A DNA stretch of 64,000 nucleotides from Cheiracanthium punctorium (taxonomy: Eukaryota > Arthropoda > Arachnida > Araneae > Cheiracanthiidae). Location of the stretch: NCBI GenBank assembly GCA_038373885.1, contig JAWZYV010013141.1, forward strand, positions 124,001 through 188,000, given 5' to 3'. The position numbers were made by a program, and so were the translations under genes. This document shows, one piece after another, positions 11,100 through 24,440 of this stretch. The notes beneath the pieces were generated by a model. The model saw only the letters and a list, made by a program, of their open reading frames with translations, made no database searches and was not told the origin of the DNA. The number at the start of each line of letters is the position of its first letter. The stretch's first letter is position 1.

Positions 11100-13080
11100 A
11101 TTGCATATTGGATGCATATAGTAGGATACATATGCACTTTTCGGGGGAGTTACTTCAAAGGATGTTCATTAACGGATCATGAAATTTTTGAGACAATTCC
11201 AACGATAGTAAAATTTTCTATTTGGGGAGAAGAAATTATCACACAGAAATTTTTGTCGTGAAAAATCTCCGTGTCAAAATTTTTACTCTGCATTTTTGAT
11301 TATACTTAAAGAGGTTTGACTTGAATGGTGAAATCAGATAAACAGAACTCCCGAAGTGTTATGGAAGCTTCTTTCTCTATCGAGATGATTGTACAGAAGT
11401 TCTTTTTGAAGCCCTGAAAAGAAAGCGAATTTTAGAGTAATTGATGAGGATTCGATAATTGATTAGAGTAATTAATGAGGAGAGTATTGTGGAATATCAT
11501 TTACATTTCTAATAATAACTTTATTAGTTTGTGAATAAAATCCCCAAAATCATCATGTTTACATATTATAACTAATATTAATGGGCTGATACATATAAAA
11601 AAATACTATTTATTTTGTTGTTATAAAAAACTATTTTTAAAATGTTACAAATGTAGTTTAATATGAAATGTTTGGATAATATGGGATAGATGTATTCTGG
11701 CCACTAAAAAACTAATTAGATTTCATGAAACATAATTATTTTTATTTACAAAAACCATATTTTTAATATTATGTCGAAATTATTCCTGCATCCAGGTCTA
11801 TTTACAAAAGTCACAAATATAATCTTCTTTTTCTATTCTGAGACAGCCAAGGGGACCCACAGAAAACAGCTGAAACTTAATCCACATTTATTCTCGTTGA
11901 TCTACGAAGAATTTTTCATTACAGAAAACACATTCAGCGTCTTTTTTTTTTTCGGTTCTTTTGTTAATGGCATGAAATCCAATACAGTATTACCTAATAT
12001 TCCATAATATCTAATGTGCCAACTTGGATAATGGGCCTTTAACGAATGAACTAAACATTGTCAGGTAAAAAACGACCACAGTTTAACTAACTGCAGTTAT
12101 TTTAGTATGCATTATGCTTAACATCAATATTCAACTTCTATGTGTATCAGTAGTTTAAAATGTTTTAAAACTTATCAACAAAAACGATTGAAAATCACAA
12201 GCACACTTTGATCTGTAGCGAGGGGTATACGACACAAACTCTCACTGCACTGCATTATGGGAGTCTTTTTTGAATAGTTAGTTCATGGTATTCTCACGAA
12301 ACATCAACTACAAGCAGAGGTTCTACCACAATGGTATCATAGAATATCAATGACGGATATTTCTCATTCTTGGATAGTCAAATACTTCGGATAAATAGCC
12401 GCGACTCTCCTTTTGGTGCTACCACGATGAGTGTCGAATAAAACAAGCGAGTATTTTTGTACATGATAGGTCACAATCTTGACACTCGGACCGATCAAAA
12501 CACGCTGCTTTCTCCCCTTTTTCTTAAACGAAGGCATTGTCTTCAGAATTTTTGAAGACTGTGAGACATTCATCAAGAAGGGAAGCCGGTTTTTGACAGA
12601 CCCACCGTGCCAGGGAGAGTTGTAGGTATCGTTTCGCCGCGAAAGATGGGGTGAAAGAAAGTTACTTTTTAAATTTCTCCATTTCCCAGGTTCGGAATAA
12701 ACCAGCCGAGGGGTGACTGCCATTTTCACTCCCACACGAAGCTAACTTCTTAGGGACTACTTAGGAAAATGATTCCCTAAGTTTTTCCCCAGAGAATCCA
12801 AAGGAACCACTTTTTGCACGCGGTTTTCATCAAGTGAAATACAAAGAATACATTGCAATGTTTGCCACAGTGTGATTTAACGTTGTATGAATACTTAAAT
12901 GTGCTATTTAAACTCCGAATATGATATTGCGATAAATGTTCGAAGGCTATTTGGATCGTTAATTCTCCATTTTAAATACATTCGTTGATTCTTGCAAAAC
13001 TCATGGTAAAAAACTGAACTATTAAATTTTAGCGGATTTTATATCACACTCAGTCTTATGAAAAGAAAATTTATGAATAG
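11100..13080. other. AT-rich intergenic sequence downstream of gene A
   Basis: No recognised repeat or gene apart from one uncertain minus-strand ORF at 12364-12735. Confidence 0.4.
12364..12735 (-). CDS. Uncertain 123-codon ORF
   Basis: This is the longest ORF in a locally unique region. Its product is basic, with a KKKGRKQR cluster in the middle, and has no signal peptide or domain I recognise. No splice sites, promoter or poly(A) signal were identified. It could be a chance ORF or a fragment of a processed pseudogene. The second Met (codon 5) is an equally possible start. Confidence 0.2.
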   Translation of the reverse strand: MGVKMAVTPRLVYSEPGKWRNLKSNFLSPHLSRRNDTYNSPWHGGSVKNRLPFLMNVSQSSKILKTMPSFKKKGRKQRVLIGPSVKIVTYHVQKYSLVLFDTHRGSTKRRVAAIYPKYLTIQE

Positions 13081-13082
13081 AT

Positions 13083-13480
13083 CTCTATATATAAAGGAAG
13101 ATGTCCTGACTGACTGACTGGCGATAACCGCACAGCCAAATCTACCGGAGATACAGACATGAAATTCAGGCGCTTATAGCTTTTATGCCCAAGCTATCGG
13201 GCATAAAAGATAGGCGTCAAAGCGTTACAAAGCGTCATTTAAGAAGCGATTTTTAAAAATTCGAACCCATACGGGGGGTGGCGGCCGAAAACGTTCTTTC
13301 CACGTTTCCCGTCATATCTCAAGGGAGAAATGAGATAGCGATAAAATTCCTGCTTTAAAATATGACTAACAGAAGTACCTAAAAATCAATTTCAGGGTTT
13401 TTTAAAATTCGAACCGAAACAGGGATAAGGGGCCTGAACGTAATTTTAGCACCAGGGTGCTATTCCGTTCAAGATCAAAT
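13083..13480 (+). mobile_element. Helitron-like 5' end fragment
   Basis: It starts TCTCTATATATAAAGGAAGA, then GTCCTGACTGACTGACTGGC, the style of many non-autonomous Helitron 5' ends. No 3' hairpin/CTRR end was found, so the right edge is a guess. Confidence 0.4.
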
Positions 13481-13559
13481 TTTTGTGTACGTGATTCTGT
13501 AGATTTGATTTGTAGACAAGTTGTGTCGACATGATTTGTAGACAAATTTTGTAGACATG

Positions 13560-14700
13560 AACTGTTGCGGTGAAGATCTTTTCAAATGTGTTTGCCCGAT
13601 AACGGGGAGAGGGGAAGTGGTGAATCAAAGGGTGAAAGTCGCACAAGGTTTGCCATTTTTGACAATTGATCGTAAAGTTTGCTGCCAAAAAAGAACTTCA
13701 AAACCAAACTATGCTTGGCGATATCTTCCAAATTTTGCTAGAAACTAGGAAAGTATAGTTAAAATATGCCTGGCGAAGATTGTAAAATATTATTAGTAGG
13801 CAATTTTAATATAGATTTCAATTCCAAATATGTGTTTTATGGAACAAGAAAGACAAACAAGGCGCTCTCATGGATTATGAGGCCCATTCCAAGCAGTATT
13901 TAAAATGGTGAAGTAGAGTTAGAATATGCTTGGCGAAGATTGTAAAACACTTTCAGTAGGCGATTTTAAGATAGATTTCGATTCCAAAGATGTGTTTTAT
14001 GGAACAAGAAACAGTTGATTCCTATTTTAACTCCGCACTCTCGCCAACCTAAAACATAGCCGCACTTTGGCGAGCCTTGCAGTCATGGGTCTCTATAGGA
14101 GTTATTCACAAGTTTCAACGCTCCCAAAAGAACTAGATGAAAACGAAAGTGAACAAATGCGCCAGTTAAGGAATTTGAAGACGCTTAATTATTAAATCTA
14201 AATTAATTGGCAACCCAAAATAAATAAATAAGAAATGGAATGCTGCACTTACATGTTGTTTCAAACCGCCATTTTAATTCTAAACAATGGTTGTCACGTA
14301 AATACAAAAAATCGTCGTGGGGTAACTGCACATTTTTAATTACCGCCACCTTGGCGAGAGTCGGGGCGTCAAAGTAGCAATCAACCCCGAGAAAGACAAA
14401 CAGGCCACACTCATGGATTATGATGCACATTTCAAATAGTATTTAAAACGATGAAGTACAATTGGAATATGCTTGGCGTAAATTCTAAAACAGTTTTAGC
14501 AGGCGATTCAAGATAGATTTCGATTCCAAAGATGTGCTTTATGGAAGAAGGGAGAAAAATACGGCACATTCCTGAATAATGATACACTTTCTAACTTAAT
14601 GGAATAAGGAAAGAAAATAGGGAAAACGCATGGATTATGATACGCTTTTAATATATAGCACTTTAGTGTGTATTTAAAATCTGAAAGTGTTAATGGAATA
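13560..14700 (+). repeat. Dispersed ~160-bp repeat family with conserved 3' tail
   Basis: Monomers beginning near 13746 and 13911 share TTAGAATATGCYTGGCGAAG, GCGATTTTAA and TTCCAAAKATGTGTTTTATG. An interruption of about 400 bp (14030-14440) separates them from a third unit at 14453. The tail GATACACTTTCTAACTTAAT ... ATATATAGCACTTTAGTG at 14580-14690 also occurs at 2660-2760 and 41050-41110. Confidence 0.55.
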
Positions 14701-15300
14701 AAATTTTAGTGTTGACACTGCACTTAAGCTTGATAAAAATAATATCATGGTGTCATAGATTTAAAAAAAAAGAACGAAAACACAAGAAAATTTGAAATGG
14801 GTCTTCACAAACTCTACCATGCATTTTTGCAAGTTGTACATCTTTAAAAGTGGAAATGTATTCGAAAAAAATATCTTAAGCAATCAGTATTTTGTAATAT
14901 AGATTTGTATGAATGTTACTTTGAGAAATTTGACTACTTGGCATGAATAAATGAAACTGCTGTTTTCTTAACAACATTGTCATTTCTCTGTAATGAATTT
15001 CTCTACTAATTTTGTAGTTTAGAAAAGAAACACTGTGATATTTTAGTAAAATAGCATAATAATGTTTGTATTATTACTCATTCGCTCAATTTTTAATAAC
15101 CATTATTCTCTACAAAATTACTATCAGTAGTGAACTATAATTACTATGCACAATGCGTATAGAAAATCGAAACCGTACATTTCTGGTTCTGCCCGCAATT
15201 TAAAAAAAAATTGACATAAACAAGAAAATCAAAACTTTTGATTTCCTTTAAATGGAGCTCGGGGGGAGGGGGGGGGTGATCAAGTACTCACCTGTTCCTA
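14700..15300. other. AT-rich sequence, nothing recognised
   Basis: No ORF or repeat boundary is supported. A G-rich run lies at 15259-15277. Confidence 0.4.
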
Positions 15301-15301
15301 A

Positions 15302-17193
15302 TTATTAAAAATCTGATGTGGATAACACTTGACTTCTTTGCACACTTGTGCACATCAATTAAACCAAAAATATTTTCGGCGCACTTCATCTAAACCTATT
15401 TTGTTTGAAAGAGATGAAATACTGCACTAATAGTAAAGTTTAGCGATTTCTAGCCAAATATTTCGATATCGCCAACCTGAGTTCAGTTTGAAAGATTTCC
15501 TTCTGAAACATTATTTGGCGATATTTCACCAAAAGCCGACAAGCTTGAGATAGTTTGCAAGATTTTGGGGATAGCCAAAGTAGTCATTGATCACAGACTT
15601 TGAATGAATTGAATGCATCCATACACCTTAATGTATTTAAAGTCATTTGGCTGACCCTGTAAATAAATTCCCAGTCGATTGCAGTCAAAAAAGATATTAA
15701 AAACAGTTACATGTTAAAATAGTTCTAAATACAAAAGTTCAAAATTCTACGGGTTAAAATTTTAGAGTTATACCAAATACGAAATAATTTTTGGCGCCAA
15801 ACTTGGCGATATTTCGACGAAACTAGCCAAGGTCGACGACATATGGCGAGATTTTAAGCATGGACCAAACAATGACTGACTATCGCTAAATTTTGCGATA
15901 TTTCGCCAAAATTCGAAAGGACAATGAAAAATGGCGATATTTTAGGCATGAACCAAATGACTGACTATCGCCAAATTTGGCGATAGTCGAAATTACTTTT
16001 GGCGCCAAACTTAGTGATATTTCGGCAAAACACGCCAAGGTCGACGACAGACGGCAAGATTTTGGGCATGGACCAAACAATGACTGTCTACAGGTGTATT
16101 ATATTGAAGATATCCATAGACATTAAAGTATTGAAATTCTTTTGGGTGGTCTTGTAAATAAATTCTCCAGTAGATTGGAACCACAAGACATGCACAACTA
16201 GGAGTTACAACAATCCTATACATGCAATTTCAACTTTATAAGACTAATTGTTTTTGAGATTTGAGAGTTAAACACATACACACGTACACCAAACGTCGCC
16301 AAGCTTGGCGACTTTTGGAGTAGTTCTTGAGGGAGGCACGTGACCGTGGTCGGACCATTAACTAACTTCTATGGTGGGACGGTATTCTGCATAATATTGC
16401 CATTGACTCGCAAGATATTGGAAATCTTTTGAGTGCTCCTGTAGCAGAATTATAAATGATAAAGACACTTTTTTTAATGGAGAAATTCATTGTGTGACTC
16501 TTAACAGCATATATCACTTCTGAGTCGTTTGAAATAGCCCAATGCCTCGAAAATACGCTTTAATGAATTTCGGCCCATAGAGCGTAATGTATTTAGAATC
16601 TCTTGGGCGGCCCTGTAGATAAACAATCCAGTCGAATGGAACCGAAAGGGGAGTTGCACAAGTAGATGTTAGAACAATCCTAAATATAAAGTTTCAACAT
16701 TCTACACCTAATAGTTTTTGAGATATGCGAGTTTAATGAATTTCGGCCCATAGAGCTTAATGTATTTCGAATCTTTTGGGCAATCCTGTACATAAACTAT
16801 CCATTCGATTGAGACCAAAAGGGGAGGTACACAACTAGATCATAGAGCAATCCTAAATATAAAATTTGAACATTCTACGACCAATAGTTTTTAAGATATG
16901 CGAGTTACATACATATATACATACATACATACATAAAATACATATATACATAACATACATACATACATACATAGGTACGTACGTACAGACGGCATTTAAA
17001 AACTGGCCAAAATAGACTCGCCAGTGGTCAAAATGAGTTGCAGACGCGTTTATATGATCGTGCATGCCAGCTTACGATGAGATGCATCGAAAAAATTCTT
17101 AAAAATAAATTTAGAGTTCGGTTTTTTTGTCGAAATTTGGCCCCCGAAATTTTTCGGGATCACATTACTTCCTTATGCTCCGTGCAAGGAAGT
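15302..17193 (+). mobile_element. Composite satellite-bearing element, copy 1
   Basis: Order of parts: a conserved head (TCTGATGTGG...), a block dense in TTGGCGATATTTCGCCAAAA palindromes (15480-16080), a palindrome at 16291-16316, about 175-bp tandem repeats (16565-16905), an ACAT/ACGT microsatellite (16905-16985), and a conserved tail ending in ACTTCCTT (17167-17174) / AAGGAAGT (17186-17193). The same order occurs at 61020-63305. There is no coding potential. Confidence 0.65.
16905..16985 (+). repeat. ACAT/ACGT tetranucleotide microsatellite
   Basis: TACATACA repeats grade into TACGTACG immediately before the conserved CAGACGGCAT tail motif. Confidence 0.75.
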
Positions 17194-18833
17194 AAAAATG
17201 ACTAAAATGCACTTTAAGATAGTCAAAATTATTTTAGCTAATATTGTCTATTATGCTATTAAGTAAAACGCACTGATCGGAACAAATAAAATCATAACGG
17301 ATCATATGTTACAAAATCCTTCCCAATAAAAACCGGCACAGATACTCCTGTCAAACGAATAGTTAACGTATTTGCTTCCATCGTTAACAAGACACAACGG
17401 CAGCTATTCCCCTTTCGGCGCGGGTTCCCACAGTGGCCCATCATATTCTCCTGCGTGCAAACGCCGGGCTTAAGCGGGGCAATCCAAAGAGGGTTGGGTT
17501 GTGGCATCAAGGCTAATTATCTACACGTGGGATCTAGGCAGATGCTTGAGGTGACATCCGTGGCGGTCACATTCAAATAACTAGGCCAGAATCTACGAGG
17601 GGTATGGAAACGGAATGCAAAGGATGGGAGTAAACACGTTAAACAAGTAAGACATTAAAATACTTTTTAAATTACCATTTAGTCTATGATAATTACTTTA
17701 TTTGCCTCTATAAAAGAGTTATAAATTAATTTTATTTACAGTATTTTCGATGTGAAACATACTTTTATAAATCTCAGCTATACAAACTGCTTTTAACTCG
17801 GAGAAACTTTATTTTTATAATCGTGTTAACAAGATTTGACTGTATAGGGGATTCCCAAAAAATACTAGCCTTAGGCCAACTGAAAGTCTTATTTTTATTG
17901 AGACAAGCCTCAAGTGTTTGATGAATATTAAAGTGCATGAGCATATACCGACTACCCCCCCCCCTTTTTCCCATTCAACCGTCTCTTGCACCGGCTTGAT
18001 TGCAAATAAATTGTTTAATACTACAACTAACCATAAAATATAATGGAAAATGTTATATTTATATCCTTAAAAATTAAATTTTACCGCATTATTTTCACTT
18101 AATGATACTTAACGCCTGATTAAAATAATTGGGCGTACCCGAAGACCAGTATTTTTCATAGGAGGTATATACTTCCGAACCTTGTTAACGCAAACAAGGC
18201 ACGGCAACCATCTTGTTAACGCAAACATTCACGAGCAATAAAATTTTTTTGAAGTTTGTGCAATAATTGGGGTTTGTTAAAAAATAGCCTCCCTGGAATG
18301 TAGTGTGTGTATTATTTGAAGCTCTTTAACAGGAACAAACGAAATAGCTCTCATAGACTAGGCATTAACGGCAGTGATTTAAAATATAATTTATTGCGTT
18401 TGTTCTCATTTGCTACCTCTTATCGAACTAGAACATCTGGGGTGCGATTCCCCTTCCCTGATCGCCGTTGCTTCGCGATTGCACAAACTCAACGATTGAC
18501 ACAGAAGGGGAAGGATACGCGGACTTTTTTAAGCGACTGACTATAGACGTATGTTGAAAAGCGTAACCATTATTTTAAAAATGAAGAAATGTATGAACTT
18601 TGTTGAGAAAGTGTTTTATAATCTGATTTATTTCCTTTCATTTATTGACATCATTTTTAATAATGTTAGTGGCCATTACAGCATTACTTAAAACAATTCT
18701 GATATCTAGTCATTATTGAGTGTAAGTTATAATATATATTAAGTAAAAAATTATTTATATATTAACGTATATAAATAATAAATACATTGTTTTATTGGAG
18801 CAATTGTTCAGCTTCAATGTACATGTGAATACA
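17194..18833. other. No recognised gene
   Basis: AT-rich DNA with short unconvincing ORFs. A short C-run lies at 17955-17966. Confidence 0.4.
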
Positions 18834-19559
18834 CAGGTTGTCCCAAAACGGTGGTAACGTTCTTTAATTCTTTATCTATTAGATATAAGTAAGCAATGTA
18901 AGCAGAAATAATGTTCAAAATAAGGTCGGGAATAAGACTCCGTTGAGAAACAAAATAAGTTCTCGGTAATTTTCGAAAAGTTACACTTTTTTAATTTGTA
19001 CATGAGCCCGTACAAAAAAAAAATCCCAGTAAGCAAAATGTCCCCCATAACTTAATGAGCTGTTGTACAAAATTTCAGCCTTTCATCACTAAAGGTCTCA
19101 AAAATATTCTTAAACAATGATGATCGGGGGCTATACACGAATTTGAATATAAACGCTTATTGCTAGTGTAAAAAAAAAAAAAAAATTTCATTTCGTAATT
19201 TCTGTACAACCCCTAAAATGCCATCATCCGACGAAATTTTTTTTCTTCGCGAGCCTTTGAAAAGTGGTTTAAGTTAGAATATTTTGATTCCTCATATCTC
19301 TGATATTTTTTTTTTTCAAATTTTGCACATCACCTGATTAGTGTATGGGACATATTTTACTCATCGAGATTTTGTTTTTTTACGGGTTTTGTATACAAAT
19401 TAAAAAAGTGTAACTTTTATGGAAAATTAACGAGATGAACTTTTTCTTTACGGAGATGTATTTCAACCTTATTTCGAAAATTCTTTTCCTGTTACATTGC
19501 CCACTTATCTCAAATACATAAAGAATTGAAGCCCGTTACTTTCTTTTAGGGGCAGCCTG
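18834..19559. mobile_element. Non-autonomous TIR element, copy 1
   Basis: The ends read CAGGTTGTCCCAAAACGGTG and, inverted, near-matching sequence finishing GGCAGCCTG before TA. It is internally alignable with 42194-43093 and encodes no transposase. It retains the uninterrupted sequence at the place where the other copy holds a MITE. Confidence 0.65.
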
Positions 19560-21300
19560 TATACATCTATGTGCATATGTATTAAATACATTCGTAACAA
19601 TTGTTTATTTCAATTTTTAAAAAAACACGTGAACAGACTGCACGATTGATAATCTGTGCGACCGATCGATTCTTAATGAAGCTAAAGTACTTTTCCCCAC
19701 GAACTTATCTTCTAATGCATTTCTGCCTGAGTTTTCCCCTATTAAACTCGTGGGTAGAAAAGTGCGACTATCCGCACGTCCCTGCGACATTTTTGTTTGT
19801 TTTATTTTCTATCTGAAATTTGTTGATGAAAAATATTAGTTTTGTTAAGATATGCAAATCTAAAAATTTTGCACCTGTAGTTGCGATAGCAGCAAAAGGA
19901 TATTCGTTATGAAAATAAATAAAAAACAACAGGACTCAAATCGTATGTAATGCTCTCATTCACATTAACATCACAGCAGAGAGAAAGTATTTAAACAAAT
20001 CTCTAGTTCTAACATTAGTATCAAATGGAATATTAAAGTTCATCTACTCAAAATTTAGAAAACAGAATTACTGCAAAAAATGAAAGGAAAAACTCTTGCA
20101 ATAAAAACACATAAATCTATAAGTCTAATCAAGAGTTTGTATACAAATTCTCTTTTTTATCTTTTTCTCTCAAATGTGTTGGTTGGAGAGGATTCGAAAG
20201 TAAAACGTATTCCTTACACTAGCAGCAAAGTAAGCCTTTATGTGAAATTTAGCGTAAAAATATTTCAAATCAATTCTTATTACAGCTTCTGCTTATAGAA
20301 GTTATATCTGAACTGAAAAAGTGTTTTTCTAGAAAAAGCAAAGGCAATAATATTTTCAACAGCATGGATAGATTTCACCCACCAGCCTTCTAGTTAGTAG
20401 CATAAAGGACAAGTTAAATGCTCCAGGGTGCTAGCGTCCATATTGATCAAAAGATTCTCAACCCCAAAACACATATAATTTTTATTTCACTTTACAGCAC
20501 ATAAACAAAACTTTTTAAATAAAATTTGAGATAAATTTAAGAAAACCGTCTGAGAATGTAATTTCGAGTATCCTGTACATAATGATATCAAAATTAACCA
20601 CGATTGAAAATTTAGAAGCATTATTACTTTAGAATATAAAGTGTACCGATGTTATGGAAACTCAAATTAATCACGGGTAAAGGTGTGTCACATAAAAAAA
20701 AGATGAGATTAGATTATTTAATATCAATTAACGAATCAGTATTTTAGTGGCTATGGCAGTTACCTCGACCCTTAAGTACTACATAGATTAATTCTCTCTT
20801 CTCTTATATTTGAATGCATCCAAACAACGTCCATTTTATATGAGTTTTATCACAAGAATAAAACAATTTCCTGCTGAATTTACATTCCATATTATCGGCT
20901 TCAAAGTTTCAATTGCGTGCTTTTATAAGCTTCATCGGATGTTTCTTTAGTAAGTCTTTCCTCGTCCACTTCAACTCTGGAATAAAAGAACCGTAAACAT
21001 ACCTGTGATACGGCGTGCACAGTAGGTATATAAATGAAGCACACACGCTACTTGTGTTTAATCAAATTCACGCCTACTCTTCCTCTCTCGTCAAATTAAG
21101 TAACGCCTTATTCAAAAGGTGTGTTTGTTCTTTTTTTTATGTGTGTGTGTGTGTGATCCGAACAATAATGTATGTTGTGTTAACAGTAAGGAGTTTCCTT
21201 TTTCCCCTAGAGGTGGGGAAGGGGGGAGAAATCACCTGATATCTCATTTCAGTGCCTCTTTGTTTTTTCCTCCCATGTTTTTACTAAGCCTTGGTTTCCT
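19560..21300. other. AT-rich, no recognised feature
   Basis: A TG microsatellite lies at 21139-21154. No ORF is persuasive. Confidence 0.4.
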
Positions 21301-21770
21301 GCAAGCGTCCAGCGTCCAGCGACCAGAGTGATTAAATGACCTTAGCGGGTGCCTTTCACGTCCAAAGAACGCGTTTATTAAAAGGTGGTTTCCTTCCAGC
21401 GTTGAGCGTCGCTGGGGTCGTTCAGATCTGGTGGACGCACGAAAGACCCCGGGCGTTTTTTCGCGGTTGACAAATTGGAGTGCTTGCCGTCGACGCTTGC
21501 AGGAAACCCGGGCTTTAGCTTGCTCTGTTATTTAGTTCGTCCTAGTTATTTAGCTCCGTCTCCCAGTCCTGAGCGCTATGCGCTCGGCCACGAGTGGGGA
21601 GCAGCCAGCCATTTTGAAACGAACGCTCCTATATGTTGCAGTAGTTCGCTATTGTTGTACATTTAACAGTGTTGGAGGGTAGCGTTTGCCGTTGCTTGTG
21701 TAACAATGTGCTTGCAACAATGCAAGCTTTAAGTACGGCCTGCCGAGTTTGAATGTGTATGACAAGACTG
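21301..21770. other. GC-rich unique-looking segment
   Basis: This is clearly richer in G and C than the flanks, with repeated GCGTCCAGCG-type motifs near 21305-21325 and several CpGs. There is no supported ORF. It could be a promoter-like region, an LTR or a transposon end. Confidence 0.35.
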
Positions 21771-21905
21771 GCTGTGTGTTGGGGGTCGCCGGTATCTCCC
21801 CAATCATAGTTCGTATGCCTTGTCGGGGACATGGCGGGGCTGTGTGTCGGGGGTCGCCGGCATCTCCCCAATCATAGTTCGTATGCCATGTCCGGGACAT
21901 GGCGG
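21770..21905 (+). repeat. 68-bp tandem duplication
   Basis: Two units starting GCTGTGTGTYGGGGGTCGCC at 21771 and 21839 are nearly identical. Confidence 0.7.
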
Positions 21906-22089
21906 TGATCGCCGTGTTTTTTTTTTCTCCGAGAAATGAGTTCGGTTGTTTGGCAGACACCCGAACACACATGTTTGGCAGAAAAAAATGCATTTTATTG
22001 CGCATTTGTATAGAAAAGGAAAAAAACACAATTTGTGCATATGAGAAAAAAAGAATAAGAAAAGGTGTTTTCTTCAAAGGAAATCATTT

Positions 22090-22359
22090 TTAGTAGGAGG
22101 TATGGTTTCCACGGACGGCCAGCAACGTTGAACACCTTTGAGGCATGGAGTCAATGAGGCTATTAATCACGAGTTGGGGTATTCTGTCCCACTCTTCCAG
22201 AAGACCTCTTTCCAGTTCTTGGAGAGTTTGTGGGTGTGGTTGGCGGCCAGCAACTCGTCTTTCTAGAGCGTCCCAAACGTGCTCTATTGGATTCATGTCT
22301 GGAGAACATGCTGGCCATTTCATTCGTACGATTCCTTCCTCGAAAAGGAAATCCTCCAC
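22090..22359 (-). pseudogene. Tc1-type transposase, C-terminal fragment
   Basis: The minus-strand ORF contains WPACSPDMNPIEHVWDALER, the last catalytic block of Tc1 DDE transposases, followed by TLQELERGLLEEWDRIPQ and a typical C-terminal SMPQRC...LLAVRGNHTSY. Full Tc1 transposases are about 340 residues; only about the last quarter is present, so it cannot be functional. No TIRs were found around it. Confidence 0.8.
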
Positions 22360-22789
22360 CAGGTTAGCACGATGTGGCCTCTAGAGATTGCATCTCTTTG
22401 AATAACCACTTTCTAAACGTGCGTACTTAACGCACAGCAAACGGAGCAAAATTTTACCAGTAGATTAAGGTAAAATGATACATTCTTCTAATCACCTCGA
22501 TTCCAGAAAGTTTATAATGATATTTCTGTTATTTAAGTCGCCAATTAGGCTGGGTAAATTCAGTAGAAATAGAGTGTGTGTGCAGAAAGACATGCTTTTA
22601 AAGCATGTTATTACAATTCAAAGACTTTTACAACATTATAATAATAATCATAAAAACAACAAAAATAAAAGGAAGAAGACTAAAATCTTAGAATTTCTAA
22701 AATTCAATAAGCTTTACTACAGTCGTGTTTTTTCTTTTACAGGAATCACTGGATATTACGTCCAATAATCTCTCTATTCTAAAAATGAC

Positions 22790-24440
22790 CCTCCTCGTGG
22801 GGCCGCCGGGCAACAATGTACACGTATTGGCTAATCATGATCCCTTGAAGAACTATGGTCGGAGGCGCCCCCACCATGTTCAACTCGGGAGACCCTCGTG
22901 TTAAGACTGAGGGGTCTCTTGCGGTCGGAAGTCCCCCATAGGCCTCTCACCAGAGAGGACTGAGGGGCAGCTAAAGTCCTCTATGTTCCTCTCACCTAAA
23001 AGGACTTAGAGGCAGTCAAAGTCTTCCATGTTCCTCTCACCAGAGAGGACTGAGAGGCAGTCCAGCTGATGGGTGCCATCCCCTGCCGGAGGTCCCCTCT
23101 GCTGGTCGACGGGCTGGCGGAGGGTCATTCGGCTGATGGTTTTGGGGGTTCTCCAGAGCCATGCATCAGCATGGACAGGGGAACCTCTTCATGTGGACCC
23201 CCATGGGCCTCTCTTGAGGGGTCTGTTTGCCGTTAGAGGTCATCTCCCGTCAGGGCTCTCCCTGGCTAGCCTACGGGCAGTTCGGGGGTGAACTGGCTGA
23301 TGGTCTCATGGAGGCCCCCGAATACCATGCTTCTGCACGGTAGGGGGTCCTCCTTAGTGGGAGAAGCGAGCTTCTCAAATCGAACGCAAAGGAGGTACAG
23401 GTTCTCTGTATCCCCGTCTTTTGACCAGTTCGGTTTCCTCCAATGACGTGCAAACTGTCCTGTCCGCCCCGACGGGTACGAAATGTTGGTGGTGCTTGTC
23501 TTTCGTCAAAAAGGTTGAAGCACTAGGACGGACCGTCTGGTTTTGTTGGTGGCTGCTCGTCGGAGATCTGTGTCTCCTAGTCACTCCTACTTGGCGGGGC
23601 GTATGGTTTTCCTGTTGGGAAGTACCTGGTAGTATCTCCTAGCCTTCCCCTTCTTGTAGGAAGTACCGTGTGCCTAACAGAGAGGACCCAAGGGGCCCTC
23701 TCTCTTTGAAGCTACAGAGATCTTGAAGCAGGGGAGGGCGGTGGTGCACGGGCCTCATCCGAGGCTCGGCGCCTCTCAGGAGTGAAGTGGGCTACGACAC
23801 GACTTCTCTGTTTTTGAGGACTCCCGAGAACCGTACACCTGTACGGTCAGAGGTTTCCTTTCAGTGAGAGCTTTTCTCCCACTTCTCGAATTGCTAAAGG
23901 GTTCTTGCAGGCCATGCACCAGCATGGAAGCGAAGAACTAACAGGTGAACCATGATGAATGGAAGGCGGGTTCTTCCGACCGTGGTTGTGACCTCCTTCC
24001 GTTCAATAGTACCTGAGCGTCTAAGCCAGGAATCTAACATGTGAATGGTGTCAGCTTCCATCCGGTACTTCGGTGTCGGGTGACAAGACGAGAGTTAGGG
24101 GCTGTGCCTTAGCCCTTAGGTTTTGGCTCCGACATATGCCTCTGGGTGCACGTCGTATTTCCCGTGGAAATGAACGAGTGGACAGCGTACCAGGGTCTCT
24201 CTGACTCGCTGGTCTGGGTGCCGATCACTGCTTCCTCGTTTGGGGTAGCAGGAAAAGGTTTCCGTTTACCACTCGCTTGGCAAGCCCCGCGCAACCTCTC
24301 CTGATTCCATCTGAAGGGCTCTGCTTGCGGTGAGGCTGAGGGGTCTCCCTCAGTGATCTACCGATCGTGTAATGCTCAACAAAGAGCGGGGGCACGTATT
24401 GAACTAGATCTTACGCGCGATTGAAGTAAAACTTCTTTGA
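22790..24440. other. GC-rich block of short four-base-loop hairpins
   Basis: It differs sharply in composition from flanking AT-rich DNA. Perfect stems with 4-nt loops include CCTCTC-ACCA-GAGAGG (22943, 23033), CCATGC-ATCA-GCATGG (23159), CCATGC-ACCA-GCATGG (23912), ACCGTAC-ACCT-GTACGGT (23830) and CTGAGGG-GTCT-CCCTCAG (24336); TACCATGC-TTCT-GCACGGTA (23323) has one mismatch. A ~45-bp repeat spans 22930-23060. No long ORF and no recognised family. Confidence 0.55.

Noticed and set aside
22145..22384. Plus-strand ORF over the Tc1 fragment
   Set aside because: It is the antisense shadow of the minus-strand transposase motif WPACSPDMNPIE.
23073..23642. Several 60-73-codon ORFs in the GC-rich block
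   Set aside because: GC-rich DNA lengthens chance ORFs. They overlap on both strands, lack any domain and are interrupted by hairpins.
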